Made by a program: the position numbers and the translations under genes | Shown here: positions 31,219 through 41,435 of the stretch, piece after piece | How the letters are laid out: every line of letters begins with the position of its first letter | Numbering within the stretch: the first letter of the stretch is position 1 | NCBI RefSeq assembly: GCF_000969825.1 | Contig: NZ_KQ033919.1 | Coordinates: 3,918,749-3,982,748, forward strand | DNA length: 64,000 nucleotides | Direction of reading: 5' to 3' | Source of the DNA: Parabacteroides gordonii MS-1 = DSM 23371 | Lineage (GTDB): Bacteria > Bacteroidota > Bacteroidia > Bacteroidales > Tannerellaceae | Notes under the pieces: generated by a model | Told to the model about the DNA's origin: nothing | Databases searched by the model: none | The model's input: the letters and a program-made list of their open reading frames with translations, nothing else

Positions 31219-34200
31219 ATGTTGACAAACTCGAAACTGGTTAAAGCATTAGTTCTTGCAACTGTATTTGGTACAGCCGGGACTATCAATGCATCAGTGA
31301 TCCCCACCTCAGCAGGTGCTATGATCGCACAGCAGAATGGAAAAGTTACAGGAGTCGTAACAGACGATATGGGTCCTGTAGCTGGTGCTTCTATCTCTAT
31401 CAAGGGTACTTCTTACGGTACTATTTCGGATATGGATGGTAAATTTACATTGGATGGTCTAAAGAAAGGTTCTGTACTTGTTGTTTCATTTGTCGGTCTG
31501 ACAACCCAGGAGATTGTCTGGAACGGACAAAGCACTCTGAATGTAAAGTTGGCCAGTGATACGCAAGATTTGGATGAGGTAGTGGTAGTAGCTTACGGTA
31601 CAACCAAAAAGTCCTCATTTACCGGATCGGCTTCAGTGGTAAAATCCGATCAGCTGGAAAAGATTTCTGCCACTAGCTTCACAGAAGCATTGCAGGGTAT
31701 GAGTGCCGGTGTAAATGTTTCTAACAACGAAGGTAACCCGGGCGGTGAAACCCGTATCCAGATCCGTGGTATCAGTTCGATGTCAGGTAAGACAACCCCG
31801 TTGTATGTGGTGGATGGTATGCCTTATGACGGTAGTATAAACTCTATTTCACCTTCCGATATCGAGTCGATGACGGTTTTGAAGGATGCGGCAGCTTCTT
31901 CACTGTACGGATCGCGTGCAGCAAACGGAGTTGTGGTGATTACGACCAAGAAAGGTAAAGCGGGTAAACCGGTTATAAACTTCCGTGGTGCCTGGGGTAC
32001 TTCCGATAACGCCGTAGCAAATCCTAAAAAGGCAGACCCCTACCAACAGCTAACTAACTTATGGCGTGGTATCTATAATGACAAACATTATGTAGAAGGG
32101 CTGGACTCAAAGACTGCGGGCGATTATGCTTCAGCCAACCTGCTCTCGCGTGCCGTCAATCCGCGTGTCAATTCAAAAGGGGAAACAGTATATGTCACTC
32201 CGTTTAAATGGACGGGTGATGCTTCCAATTATGTAATGCATGATGGTGCCGGTAATTGTTGGACAAACCCGGATCTGGAAATGGTGTGGGACGAGAGCGA
32301 TTATGATTGGTATGGTGCCTTGTTCTCACGCAAACTGCGTCAGGATTACGGTATTGATGTCAGTGGTGCTACACAGGATGGCAAAACCAACTACTTCACC
32401 TCTTTATCTTATTTGAATGATAAAGGTTATGCTAATAACCAGTACTATAAACGTTATTCATTTCGTGCCAGCGTCACAACTGAACTGACCAAGTGGCTGA
32501 ATATGGGTGGAAGCCTGGCTTATAGCTATTCACGCCAGAATATCTCCGGTGCGACCCGTGCCACAGTATATACTAATACGCTGAACTCACCGTGGTTGCG
32601 TAACGAAGATAACACAGCCTGGTATACTTCCCAAAAGACCGGAAAGCGTATCTATGATTTTGGTGAGAATTCAGCGAACTTCTTCGGTATCCACAGTTTG
32701 GCCAACTCCGGTGACTATTGGGATAACCCTAACGATGACGACTTCAATAATAAAGAAGGCGGTATGTTGACAGCCCATTATTTCGCAGGTGTGAATCTTC
32801 CCTTCGATATAAAATTCAAGACGAATGTCAACCTGGATGATATTACGGAAACGTATTACCAGTATGGTTCGGCTGTTCACGGACAGGGACAACAACAACC
32901 TTATGGCGTTACCGTGCTGACAAATGGTGGTTGGGCTCAACGTGAAAACTATAAAACTCAGTCCGTTACATGGAATAACCTGTTGACGTGGAATAAGTCG
33001 TTTGGCGAACATAACCTGGATTTGATGTTAGGACATGAGTTTTACCACTACAACCGGCAATATGATAAGAGCTACGGTGAAGGTATCATGCAGATGGGAC
33101 AGTTTGAAATGGCTTCTACAACAACCAACTGGGAAGTAGATTCTTATCGTAACCGTTATTCTTTGCTGTCGTTCTTCGGTAAGGCCGATTATAATTTCCA
33201 GAACAAGTATTATTTGTCGGGCTCTTTCCGTCGTGACGGTTCCTCTCGTTTCAGCAAAGAGAGCCGTTGGGGTAACTTCTTCTCTTTTGGTGCTTCCTGG
33301 AGAATTTCTAAGGAAGAATTTATGGAAGGTACAAGCAGTTGGCTGGATAACTTGTCTCTCCGTGGTAGTTATGGTACATCGGGTAACGATAAGCTGTATC
33401 CGCGTAATGCAGGTAACGGACAGGCCGGAGATGAAATTCTGTATGCTTATCAGGCTTATTATAAGAAAGAGAATCTGTTTGGATCAGCCGGCTACAAACC
33501 GATGACACTGGCTACTCCCAACCTGAAGTGGGAACGTAACGAACAGTATAACATCGCAGTCGATTTCTCCTTCCTGAACCGTTTGAGCGGAACAATCGAA
33601 TATTATTCACGTAGTTCTAAAGATTTGCTTTATTACCGGGATCTACCGTTGTCAGCCCAGGTGGGAGATGCAGCCGGTTACAATACCAACTTAGGTAATG
33701 TCCGTAACAGTGGTTTTGAAATATCTTTAAGCGCTGCGGCCATCAAGAATAAAGAGTTCCAATGGAATATCGACCTGAACTTCTCTACTTTGGATAATGA
33801 AGTGACTTATCTGCCGGGTGGTGCTTATACTTATGCCAACCGTGGTGCTACTTATAAGTTGGAAGAAGGACATTCACTGTATGAATTCTACATGCCGAAG
33901 CATGCCGGTGTGAATCCGGAAAACGGTAACCGCCTGTATCTGATCAAAGATGGCAACGGTGGATGGAAGACAACAGAAAATTATTCTGATGTAACCATGA
34001 ATGATTACCAGTGGTGCGGATCGGCTATACCGACTGCTTTCGGATCGATTACTAATACATTCAATTACAAAGGATTTGACTTCTCATTCATGTTCTATGC
34101 TTCATTCGGATCTACTATGTACGATTATACATGGTTGGAACGTACGGCTGGTTTGGACGGTGTAGGTATGATCCAGGATCTGGTGGAAGGAAAACGTTGG

Positions 34201-34545
34201 GAAAAACCGGGTGATCAGGCCGAGTTCTCCCGTCTGTCCTCTGCAAATGCCAGTCTGAATGTGAAACGTACGGATTTCTTCTTGTTCAACAATGACTTCC
34301 TGCGTTTGAGAAATGTAACATTAGGTTATACTATTCCGAAAATGTTGACTCAGAAACTGGGTATTTCGAATGCCCGCGTTTACCTGACTGGCGATAACCT
34401 GTGTACATTCGGACCGGCAGCTAAACGTCATAGTGAACCGGAAACCGGTGTGTTGGGTAATAACTACAATGGTAATACGGAAACCGATAATGGTGTTCAG
34501 GGATCGAGAAGAGTTTATATGGCAGGTATTCAGGTAACATTTTAA
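31219..34545 (+). CDS. SusC/RagA TonB-dependent transporter (second PUL)
   Basis: An 1108-residue SusC-family transporter without STN domain. Signal region (LVLATVFGTAGTINA) is followed by a carboxypeptidase-regulatory-like domain (VTGVVTDDMGPVAGASISIKG), TonB box region (DTQDLDEVVVVAYGTTKKSSFTG), plug (LQGMSAGVNVSNNEGNPGGE, YVVDGMPYDG, VLKDAAASSLYGSRAANGVV) and barrel, ending in GIQVTF. Lack of STN means it is not coupled to an anti-sigma factor; the adjacent inverted-repeat promoter and possibly the upstream kinases would control it. The SusD gene follows after 12 bases. Substrate unknown. Confidence 0.96.
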   Translation: MLTNSKLVKALVLATVFGTAGTINASVIPTSAGAMIAQQNGKVTGVVTDDMGPVAGASISIKGTSYGTISDMDGKFTLDGLKKGSVLVVSFVGLTTQEIVWNGQSTLNVKLASDTQDLDEVVVVAYGTTKKSSFTGSASVVKSDQLEKISATSFTEALQGMSAGVNVSNNEGNPGGETRIQIRGISSMSGKTTPLYVVDGMPYDGSINSISPSDIESMTVLKDAAASSLYGSRAANGVVVITTKKGKAGKPVINFRGAWGTSDNAVANPKKADPYQQLTNLWRGIYNDKHYVEGLDSKTAGDYASANLLSRAVNPRVNSKGETVYVTPFKWTGDASNYVMHDGAGNCWTNPDLEMVWDESDYDWYGALFSRKLRQDYGIDVSGATQDGKTNYFTSLSYLNDKGYANNQYYKRYSFRASVTTELTKWLNMGGSLAYSYSRQNISGATRATVYTNTLNSPWLRNEDNTAWYTSQKTGKRIYDFGENSANFFGIHSLANSGDYWDNPNDDDFNNKEGGMLTAHYFAGVNLPFDIKFKTNVNLDDITETYYQYGSAVHGQGQQQPYGVTVLTNGGWAQRENYKTQSVTWNNLLTWNKSFGEHNLDLMLGHEFYHYNRQYDKSYGEGIMQMGQFEMASTTTNWEVDSYRNRYSLLSFFGKADYNFQNKYYLSGSFRRDGSSRFSKESRWGNFFSFGASWRISKEEFMEGTSSWLDNLSLRGSYGTSGNDKLYPRNAGNGQAGDEILYAYQAYYKKENLFGSAGYKPMTLATPNLKWERNEQYNIAVDFSFLNRLSGTIEYYSRSSKDLLYYRDLPLSAQVGDAAGYNTNLGNVRNSGFEISLSAAAIKNKEFQWNIDLNFSTLDNEVTYLPGGAYTYANRGATYKLEEGHSLYEFYMPKHAGVNPENGNRLYLIKDGNGGWKTTENYSDVTMNDYQWCGSAIPTAFGSITNTFNYKGFDFSFMFYASFGSTMYDYTWLERTAGLDGVGMIQDLVEGKRWEKPGDQAEFSRLSSANASLNVKRTDFFLFNNDFLRLRNVTLGYTIPKMLTQKLGISNARVYLTGDNLCTFGPAAKRHSEPETGVLGNNYNGNTETDNGVQGSRRVYMAGIQVTF

Positions 34546-34557
34546 TTAAGTCGAAGT

Positions 34558-36216
34558 ATGAAAAGATTATATAGAACATTCAAATTTACAGCAATTGCTT
34601 TATTGGCGATCTCTTTGAGCAATTGTACGGGGGAGTTGACTACCAATTCATCGACGGATGTGGATGAATCAACCATCCTCTCCAGTACGACGGGATTGAA
34701 CATGTCGTTGACTGGTACTTATAAATATTTATTGTTGGGTGAATCCGGAGCAGGTAGTCAGAACGATGCATGTTATGCCGGTGTTACCGGGCTTTGCATG
34801 GGATATGACCTTCTGGGGGCAGATATCTTAAGTACAAAGAATTACGGTGGTTCGGTGGAAGATCACTATCGTTTCAGCGAAGGTCGTACACAGTCAGCCG
34901 GTGACTATGCAAAACGTATCTGGACGAATATGTATAAAATCATCAACCAGGTAAATATCATTATCGATGCACTCCCCGAAGCAACAGGAACTGAGGCGGA
35001 GAAAGCAGAATTGAAGGGGCAGTGCTTGGCTATGCGTGGTATTGCTTATTTCAACTTGCTTCTGAACTATCAGCAGACCTATGCCATTGCCAAAGATAAA
35101 CGCGGTGTTATTCTTCGCCTTTCTTCCGAAGATCCGGACTCTATGCCTTTCTCAACAGTGGAACAGGGCTATCAACAGGTGGTTAAAGACCTGAAAGAAG
35201 CAGAATCTCTGTTGGCTTCTTTCGACCGTATCGAAGAGTGGCGCCTGAATGCAGAAGTTGCAACAGGCTATCTGGCTCGTGTATATCAGGTGATGGGAGA
35301 TTGGAATAATGCATTGACGGAAGCTAAGAAGGTGTATGACAACCATTCTTCATTGATGACTAAAGCGGAATGGTGCAGTGGTTTTGATAATTTGATTACA
35401 GACGGATGCAAGGAAGTTATCTGGGGTATTAAGTTTACAAACCTGTCTAATATCAGCTCTAATACAGAGTTCAACTACTGGTATAACCAGGATCCTAGTT
35501 ATGGTGAAGGTATGACGGATGGCCCTATTTATAATTTCATCAACTTATTCGTAGACTCCAAATATGTACAATTGTTTGACGAAACAGATTTCCGTGGTAG
35601 CAAATGTACGAAAACGGAAGGTGTGACGGATGCCGATGAAAAGCCTGTAATGTTCTGGCACCGTACTGCTAACGGTAATGAAGAAACAAGGGCTAAATGG
35701 GCATATAACAAATTCAAATATTATGGTGATGCCAATGGTTCTCCTCAGGGACATTCCTATCCTGAATTCTGCTATATGCGTAGTGCTGAAATGTTGCTGA
35801 TCATGGCGGAAGCTGAAGCTAACCTGAATAACGTAGGAGCTGCTTTATCTCATCTGAATACTTTGCAGAATGCCCGTGAAGTAGCCAAACCTACTACTGC
35901 TACCGGTAAAGATGAACTTCTGGAAGCTATTTATGTAGAGCGCCGTAAAGAATTGTTGGGTGAAGGTGTAACTGGTATGTACGACTTGATGCGTTTGCAG
36001 AAACCGCTTTATCGCTATGCTGCAACCAACGAAGATCCGGCAGGTCATTTCTCTTTAGGATTGAATTTCCTGGATAACTATAACCCGACCGACAAAGCTC
36101 CTTATGGTTATCTTCCATCCAACGACTACCGCTTCTTGTATCAGATCCCGCAGTTGGAATTCACACAAAATACAGAGATCAGTGAATCGGAACAGAATCC
36201 GTTTAAAGGAAACTAA
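34558..36216 (+). CDS. SusD/RagB family lipoprotein (second PUL)
   Basis: A 552-residue SusD homologue with lipobox (AISLSNC). Typical segments are ELKGQCLAMRGIAYFNLLLNYQQ, WRLNAEVATGYLARVYQVMGDW, FCYMRSAEMLLIMAEAEANL and ERRKELLGEGVTGMYDLMRLQKPL. Length is normal. It pairs with the SusC upstream and is ended by a strong terminator, so the pair is a minimal PUL with no enzymes next to it. Confidence 0.95.
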   Translation: MKRLYRTFKFTAIALLAISLSNCTGELTTNSSTDVDESTILSSTTGLNMSLTGTYKYLLLGESGAGSQNDACYAGVTGLCMGYDLLGADILSTKNYGGSVEDHYRFSEGRTQSAGDYAKRIWTNMYKIINQVNIIIDALPEATGTEAEKAELKGQCLAMRGIAYFNLLLNYQQTYAIAKDKRGVILRLSSEDPDSMPFSTVEQGYQQVVKDLKEAESLLASFDRIEEWRLNAEVATGYLARVYQVMGDWNNALTEAKKVYDNHSSLMTKAEWCSGFDNLITDGCKEVIWGIKFTNLSNISSNTEFNYWYNQDPSYGEGMTDGPIYNFINLFVDSKYVQLFDETDFRGSKCTKTEGVTDADEKPVMFWHRTANGNEETRAKWAYNKFKYYGDANGSPQGHSYPEFCYMRSAEMLLIMAEAEANLNNVGAALSHLNTLQNAREVAKPTTATGKDELLEAIYVERRKELLGEGVTGMYDLMRLQKPLYRYAATNEDPAGHFSLGLNFLDNYNPTDKAPYGYLPSNDYRFLYQIPQLEFTQNTEISESEQNPFKGN

Positions 36217-36242
36217 CTTGTTGGTAAAATAAGTAAAGTAAT

Positions 36243-36272
36243 AAGGCATGTCTGTAAAGGCATGCCTTTTTT
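36243..36272 (+). terminator. Terminator of the second SusC/SusD pair
   Basis: Stem AAGGCATG (36243-36250) / CATGCCTT (36261-36268), then six Ts. The stem is the same as in the ilv operon terminator at 24125. Confidence 0.85.
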
Positions 36273-36273
36273 C

Positions 36274-36304
36274 TTGTAAAGAAGCAATGAACTGAATATC
36301 TTTG
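36274..36304 (+). promoter_or_regulatory. Promoter of the metallophosphoesterase gene
   Basis: TTG at 36274-36276 and TATCTTTG at 36297-36304, 20 bases apart. Confidence 0.65.
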
Positions 36305-36339
36305 TAGTATTCAAATCATTAATAACTTAAAATAATACC

Positions 36340-37503
36340 ATGAATAAGATCAACCTTTTCTTTCTCTTTTGTCTGTTGACTACTCTCCCTCTCTTTGCCC
36401 AGGAAGACATCAAGATCACCCATGCCCCGTATCTGCAAAACCTGGGTGAGAATGAAGTAACAATCGTCTGGACGGTTAATAAACCATCGGTCGGATGGGT
36501 GGAACTGGCACCGGACGACGGAACACATTTCTATCGGACGGAACGCCCCAAAGTGTTTAATGCGAAGAACGGAATAAAGCTGACTTCTACGGTTCATAGT
36601 GTCCATGTGAAAGGACTGGAGCCCGGAACGCGTTACCGCTATCGTGTATATTCGCAGGAAGTGTTGAGCCATGTAGGTTGGAAGGTTATTTATGGAAATG
36701 TGGCCGCTACCGATGTGTACGGCCAGAAGCCGCTGGTTTTTAAGACAAGCGACCATGCAATGCAAACGGTGAACTTTGCTATGGTAAACGACATACATGG
36801 TAAGAGCGATATGTTGGAGAAATTGGTTTCACATTGTGACCTGAAAGCGACCGACCTGTTTCTGTTCAACGGAGATATGGTGTCTATCTTCAATAGCGAG
36901 AAAGAGATATTCGACGGATTTATGAGTAAGGCGACAGAACTTTTTGCTTCGGAACTGCCGATGTATTATACCCGTGGAAACCATGAAACACGCGGATCGT
37001 TTGCCACCTCTTTTCAGGATTATTTCTCTCCGGGACAAGAGCATATTTATTATATGTTCCGTCAGGGGCCGGTTTGTTTCGTCATATTGGATAGTGGAGA
37101 AGATAAACCGGATACCGATCTCGAATATGCCGGTATAACCGTGTATGACCAGTATCGCACGGAGCAGGCAGAATGGTTGAAGAAGGTGCTGGAAAGTAAG
37201 GAATACAAAGAAGCCCCGTTCAAAGTCGTGGTATGCCATATGCCCCCGTTCGGTGGTTGGCATGGAGAACTGGAAGTGGCAGAGAAATTTATCCCGCTGT
37301 TAAATAATGCCGATGTGGATGTGATGCTTTGCGGACACTTGCACCGGTATATGAGGAATGAACCGAAAGACGGCGTGAAGTTCCCTGTCATTGTAAATTC
37401 CAATAATACACTGTTGAAAGCCGAAGTTATGAATAATAAACTGAGCATAAAGATACTCGACCAGGACGGCAAGGAGATGGATAAGCTGATTATAAATAAG
37501 TAA
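36340..37503 (+). CDS. Exported metallophosphoesterase with fibronectin-like N-terminal domain
   Basis: A 387-residue secreted phosphatase: signal peptide (FCLLTTLPLFA), purple-acid-phosphatase-type fibronectin III domain (about residues 25-135; THAPYLQNLGENEVTIVW, VKGLEPGTRYRYRVYS), then the calcineurin-like domain with all metal-binding motifs: NDIHG (about 151), NGDMV (177), GNHE (212), VCHMPPFGG (298) and CGHLH (330). It is expected in the periplasm or on the surface. Substrate unknown; phosphate or phosphosugar release is plausible. It is a single gene between two regulated operons. Confidence 0.92.
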   Translation: MNKINLFFLFCLLTTLPLFAQEDIKITHAPYLQNLGENEVTIVWTVNKPSVGWVELAPDDGTHFYRTERPKVFNAKNGIKLTSTVHSVHVKGLEPGTRYRYRVYSQEVLSHVGWKVIYGNVAATDVYGQKPLVFKTSDHAMQTVNFAMVNDIHGKSDMLEKLVSHCDLKATDLFLFNGDMVSIFNSEKEIFDGFMSKATELFASELPMYYTRGNHETRGSFATSFQDYFSPGQEHIYYMFRQGPVCFVILDSGEDKPDTDLEYAGITVYDQYRTEQAEWLKKVLESKEYKEAPFKVVVCHMPPFGGWHGELEVAEKFIPLLNNADVDVMLCGHLHRYMRNEPKDGVKFPVIVNSNNTLLKAEVMNNKLSIKILDQDGKEMDKLIINK

Positions 37504-37613
37504 TAACGTATCTATCCAGTCTCTAAACCTACTTTTGTGTAATGATTTATAGGTTACATTCTATCTTCTCTTTCATTTTATAAGAAAATAGGTGTAAAAA
37601 ATATCGTTTTATA

Positions 37614-37644
37614 TTTGGTGGTTTAGAAAAAGGCTGTATCTTTG
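37614..37644 (+). promoter_or_regulatory. leu operon promoter (TTTG-N19-TATCTTTG)
   Basis: TTTG at 37614-37617 and TATCTTTG at 37637-37644, exactly 19 bases apart. The sequence just after the -7 box (CAGCGT) is the same as after the ilv -7 box. Confidence 0.85.
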
Positions 37645-37666
37645 CAGCGTTAAATAAGAAAAGACA

Positions 37667-37741
37667 ATGAAACAGAACATAGCAAATAGTCTCATTATTT
37701 CTCTAAACATTATTCTACTCTGGGAACGGGATAGGAAGTGA
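37667..37741 (+). CDS. leu leader peptide (24 residues, Leu/Ile-rich)
   Basis: ORF of 24 codons, peptide MKQNIANSLIISLNIILLWE followed by RDRK. It has four Leu codons (CTC, CTA, CTA, CTC, which I judge uncommon next to the CTG/TTG that dominate nearby genes) and five Ile codons, clustered in codons 5-18. The stop TGA overlaps the antiterminator strand. The position, 22 bases after a consensus promoter and before leuA, supports a control peptide sensing charged tRNA-Leu and perhaps tRNA-Ile. Confidence 0.8.
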   Translation: MKQNIANSLIISLNIILLWERDRK

Positions 37742-37815
37742 GACTGTACGTGCTTTTCTGATGCATGAAGATATAAAAGAGCCTTTCTCACTTCCTTGTG
37801 AGAAGGGCTTTTTTT
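37734..37815 (+). promoter_or_regulatory. leu attenuator: antiterminator and terminator
   Basis: Terminator stem GCCTTTCTCAC (37781-37791) / GTGAGAAGGGC (37798-37808), 6-base loop, then seven Ts. The competing strand GGAAGTGAG (37734-37742) covers the last two sense codons and stop of the leader and is the exact complement of CTCACTTCC (37787-37795). The stem GCCTTTCTC/GAGAAGGGC is identical to the ilv terminator stem, so the two attenuators look homologous. Confidence 0.8.
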
Positions 37816-37859
37816 ATGGATACAAACAAGAGTATAAACAAATTTAAGAGTATAAGATT

Positions 37860-39356
37860 ATGTCAGACAGATTATTTATTTTCGACACCACATTGAGAGA
37901 TGGTGAACAAGTGCCGGGGTGCCAGTTGAACAGTATTGAAAAGATCCAGGTTGCCAGAGCACTCGAAGAACTGGGAGTGGATGTGATTGAAGCAGGGTTT
38001 CCGGTATCCAGCCCGGGCGACTTCAACAGTGTGGTTGAAATATCGAAAGCCGTTACATGGCCTACTATCTGTGCCTTGACCCGCGCTGTCGAGAAAGATA
38101 TCGATGTGGCAGCCGAAGCGTTGAAGTTCGCGAAACGAGGACGTATCCATACAGGTATAGGTACTTCCGATTACCATATCCGTCATAAATTCAACTCCAA
38201 TCAGGATGAAATCCTGGAACGTGCTATCGCTGCAACCAAATATGCCAAACGATATGTGGAAGATATTGAATTTTATTGCGAAGATGCCGGACGTACGGAC
38301 AATGCTTATCTGGCCCGTGTCGTTGAGGCGGTGATCAAAGCCGGTGCAACAGTGGTGAATATCCCGGATACGACCGGATACTGTCTGCCTGACGAATATG
38401 GCGCGAAGATCAAATACCTGATGGAGCATGTGGATGGTATTCATAATGCAATCATCTCTACCCACTGTCATAACGACCTGGGTATGGCAACGGCCAATAC
38501 CGTACAGGGGGTGCTGAACGGTGCCCGCCAGGTGGAAGTAACGATCAATGGTATCGGCGAACGTGCCGGTAATACTTCTCTGGAAGAAGTGGCGATGATC
38601 TTCCGCAGCCATAAGGAGCGTGAAATTGAAACCAATATCAATACAACCAAGATCTATGGTATCAGCCGCACTGTTTCCAGCTTGATGAACATGCCGGTTC
38701 AGCCGAACAAAGCGATCGTCGGACGTAACGCCTTTGCCCATTCTTCAGGTATCCACCAGGACGGTGTATTGAAAAACCGTGAGAGCTACGAGATTATCGA
38801 TCCGAAAGACGTTGGTATCGACGATAGTGCCATCGTATTGACTGCCCGTAGCGGACGTGCCGCCCTGAAACATCGTTTGAGCGTTTTAGGTGTGGAACTG
38901 AGCCAGGAAAAACTGGATAAGGTATATCAGGAATTCCTGAAGCTGGCCGACCGTAAGAAAGATATCAACGACGACGACGTGTTGATGCTGGCCGGAAAAG
39001 ACCGCACGGCTATGCACCGTATCAAACTGGATTACTTGCAGGTGACATCGGGCGTTGGCTTACAGTCGGTTGCCAGTGTTTGTCTGGATATTGCCGGAGA
39101 GAAATTTCAGGCTGCCGCTGCCGGCAACGGTCCTGTCGATGCAGCCATTAAAGCTGTTAAATCCATTATTCACCGTACGATGACCATCCAGGAGTTCCTC
39201 ATCCAGGCTATTAATAAAGGTAGCGACGATATGGGTAAGGTACATATGCAGGTGGAATATGACGGAAACAACTACTACGGTTTTGCCGCCAACACCGATA
39301 TCATCGCTGCTTCGGTTGAAGCCTTCATCGATGCAATCAATAAGTTCGTAAAATAA
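37860..39356 (+). CDS. leuA: 2-isopropylmalate synthase
   Basis: A 498-residue enzyme condensing acetyl-CoA with 2-oxoisovalerate, the first step of leucine synthesis. Motifs: [41 protein letters not shown], the metal site [14 protein letters not shown] and [28 protein letters not shown], and a C-terminal LeuA regulatory domain (about 370-498) for leucine feedback. Length fits the family. First gene after the leu attenuator. Confidence 0.96.
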   Translation: MSDRLFIFDTTLRDGEQVPGCQLNSIEKIQVARALEELGVDVIEAGFPVSSPGDFNSVVEISKAVTWPTICALTRAVEKDIDVAAEALKFAKRGRIHTGIGTSDYHIRHKFNSNQDEILERAIAATKYAKRYVEDIEFYCEDAGRTDNAYLARVVEAVIKAGATVVNIPDTTGYCLPDEYGAKIKYLMEHVDGIHNAIISTHCHNDLGMATANTVQGVLNGARQVEVTINGIGERAGNTSLEEVAMIFRSHKEREIETNINTTKIYGISRTVSSLMNMPVQPNKAIVGRNAFAHSSGIHQDGVLKNRESYEIIDPKDVGIDDSAIVLTARSGRAALKHRLSVLGVELSQEKLDKVYQEFLKLADRKKDINDDDVLMLAGKDRTAMHRIKLDYLQVTSGVGLQSVASVCLDIAGEKFQAAAAGNGPVDAAIKAVKSIIHRTMTIQEFLIQAINKGSDDMGKVHMQVEYDGNNYYGFAANTDIIAASVEAFIDAINKFVK

Positions 39357-39374
39357 CATAATACATAATTAGCA

Positions 39375-40772
39375 ATGAGCAAGACATTATTTGAAAAGAT
39401 TTGGGAGAAACATGTGGTGGATACACTGCCCGACGGAACGATCCAGTTTTACATCGACCGTCTGTTCTGCCATGAGGTGACCAGTCCGCAAGCTTTTGCC
39501 GGATTACGTGCCCGTGGCCTGAAACCCTTCCGTCCGGAGCAGATCACTTGTATGCCGGATCATAACATTCCGACATTGAACCAGGAAAAACCGATCGAAG
39601 ATCCGGTATCAAAAAACCAGGTAGATACGTTGGAGCAGAATGCCAAGGATTTCAACCTGACTTATTACGGTCTGCAACATCCGAAGAACGGTATCATCCA
39701 TGTGGTAGGGCCGGAAACCGGTCTGACTCAGCCGGGTATGACGATCGTTTGCGGTGACTCTCATACTTCTACCCACGGTGCAATGGGCGCAATCGCCTTC
39801 GGTATCGGTACCAGCGAGGTAGAAATGACACTGGCTACCCAATGTATTATGCAGCGCAAACCGAAAACGATGCGCATCACCATCGACGGTAAACGTAAGC
39901 CGGGCGTAACGGCTAAAGACTTCGCCCTTTATATCATCAGTAAGATGACAACGGGCGGTGCTACCGGTTACTTTGTGGAATATGCCGGTGAAGCTATCCG
40001 CAACACCACGATGGAAGAACGCCTTACCATCTGTAACCTTTCGATTGAAATGGGTGCCCGTGGCGGTATGATCGCCCCCGACCAGGTTACTTTCGATTAC
40101 CTGAAAGACCGTGAGTTTTCTCCCCGTGCCGAAGCCTGGGAAAAGAAACTGGCTGAATGGCGCGAGTTGTATAGTGATCCCGATGCTAAGTTCGACAAAG
40201 AGATCGTTTTTCATGCCGAAGATATCGACCCGATGGTTACCTACGGAACCAATCCGGGAATGGGAATGGGTATCCGCGAAAGCATCCCCGCTATGGAGAG
40301 CGTAGACGAAGCAGGACGTATCTCATATAAAAAATCTCTTGACTACATGGGCTTCACTGCCGGCGAACCGATCATGGGTAAGAAGATCGACTATGTTTTC
40401 CTGGGAAGTTGTACGAACGGACGTATCGAAGACTTCCGTGCTTTCGCTTCATTGGTGAAAGGAAAGAAGAAGGCCGACGATGTGGTCGTATGGCTGGTTC
40501 CGGGAAGCTGGCAAGTTGAACGCCAGATCCGTGCCGAGGGTATCGATCAGGTATTGACGGAAGCCGGTTTTGAATTGCGTCAGCCGGGTTGCTCGGCTTG
40601 CCTGGCTATGAACGATGATAAGGTTCCGGCCGGTAAATATGCCGTGTCTACCTCAAACCGCAACTTCGAAGGTCGCCAGGGACCGGGCGCACGTACTATT
40701 CTGGCAGGCCCGCTGGTAGCAGCGGCAGCAGCAGTAACAGGTAAGATTACCGATCCCCGTGAGTTGATGTAA
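39375..40772 (+). CDS. leuC: 3-isopropylmalate dehydratase, large subunit
   Basis: A 465-residue aconitase-family subunit with a [4Fe-4S] cluster. Visible: [60 protein letters not shown], and [34 protein letters not shown] with the cluster cysteines. It works with LeuD to isomerise 2- to 3-isopropylmalate and probably citramalate to 3-methylmalate. 18 bases after leuA. Confidence 0.97.
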   Translation: MSKTLFEKIWEKHVVDTLPDGTIQFYIDRLFCHEVTSPQAFAGLRARGLKPFRPEQITCMPDHNIPTLNQEKPIEDPVSKNQVDTLEQNAKDFNLTYYGLQHPKNGIIHVVGPETGLTQPGMTIVCGDSHTSTHGAMGAIAFGIGTSEVEMTLATQCIMQRKPKTMRITIDGKRKPGVTAKDFALYIISKMTTGGATGYFVEYAGEAIRNTTMEERLTICNLSIEMGARGGMIAPDQVTFDYLKDREFSPRAEAWEKKLAEWRELYSDPDAKFDKEIVFHAEDIDPMVTYGTNPGMGMGIRESIPAMESVDEAGRISYKKSLDYMGFTAGEPIMGKKIDYVFLGSCTNGRIEDFRAFASLVKGKKKADDVVVWLVPGSWQVERQIRAEGIDQVLTEAGFELRQPGCSACLAMNDDKVPAGKYAVSTSNRNFEGRQGPGARTILAGPLVAAAAAVTGKITDPRELM

Positions 40773-40843
40773 TTTGCCTTACCGGGCAAAGGTGTTTTGC
40801 CTGATGTAGCAAATAGAAATAGTAAACAAATAAGATAAATCAA

Positions 40844-41434
40844 ATGAAAGAGAAATTCAATATAGTAACATCCACCTGTGTCCCTCTTCCGCTGGAAAAT
40901 GTAGACACAGACCAGATCATCCCGGCCCGCTTCCTGAAAGCCACCACACGCGAAGGCTTCGGCGATAATCTTTTCCGCGACTGGCGTTATGACAAGGCCG
41001 GTAACCCTAATCCCAACTTTGTGCTGAATCAGGATACCTATAAAGGTCAGATCCTGGTAGCCGGAAAGAACTTCGGTAGCGGTTCCAGCCGCGAGCATGC
41101 TGCCTGGGCGATCGCCGGATATGGCTTCCGGGTGGTGGTCAGCAGCTTCTTTGCCGATATCTTCAAGAACAATTCGATGAACAACGGCCTTGTTCCGGTT
41201 GTTGTTTCTCCTGAGTTTCTGGCAGAGATATTCGCATCTGTCGAGGCTGATCCGAAAGCGACGCTGACAATCGACCTGCCTGCGCAAACGATCACCAACA
41301 ATGCAACAGGCAAAAGCGAATCCTTTGACATCAACGCATATAAGAAAGACTGTCTGGTAAACGGTCTGGACGATATCGATTACCTGCTGGCTAATAAGTC
41401 GAAAATAGAATCGTACGAAGCAAACAGAAAGTAA
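40844..41434 (+). CDS. leuD: 3-isopropylmalate dehydratase, small subunit
   Basis: A 196-residue swivelling-domain partner of LeuC. Markers: [51 protein letters not shown] and [14 protein letters not shown]. Length is normal. Its stop lies one base before the next start, so translation is coupled to the citramalate-synthase-like gene. Confidence 0.97.
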   Translation: MKEKFNIVTSTCVPLPLENVDTDQIIPARFLKATTREGFGDNLFRDWRYDKAGNPNPNFVLNQDTYKGQILVAGKNFGSGSSREHAAWAIAGYGFRVVVSSFFADIFKNNSMNNGLVPVVVSPEFLAEIFASVEADPKATLTIDLPAQTITNNATGKSESFDINAYKKDCLVNGLDDIDYLLANKSKIESYEANRK

Positions 41435-41435
41435 G

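Noticed and set aside
31219-34545. STN signalling domain in the second SusC
   Set aside because: The signal region is followed directly by the carboxypeptidase-regulatory-like domain; no STN-length segment is present, and there is no sigma/FecR pair next to it.
37504-37613. Additional regulatory element downstream of the phosphoesterase gene
   Set aside because: AT-rich text with no hairpin, repeat or promoter match beyond the leu promoter itself.
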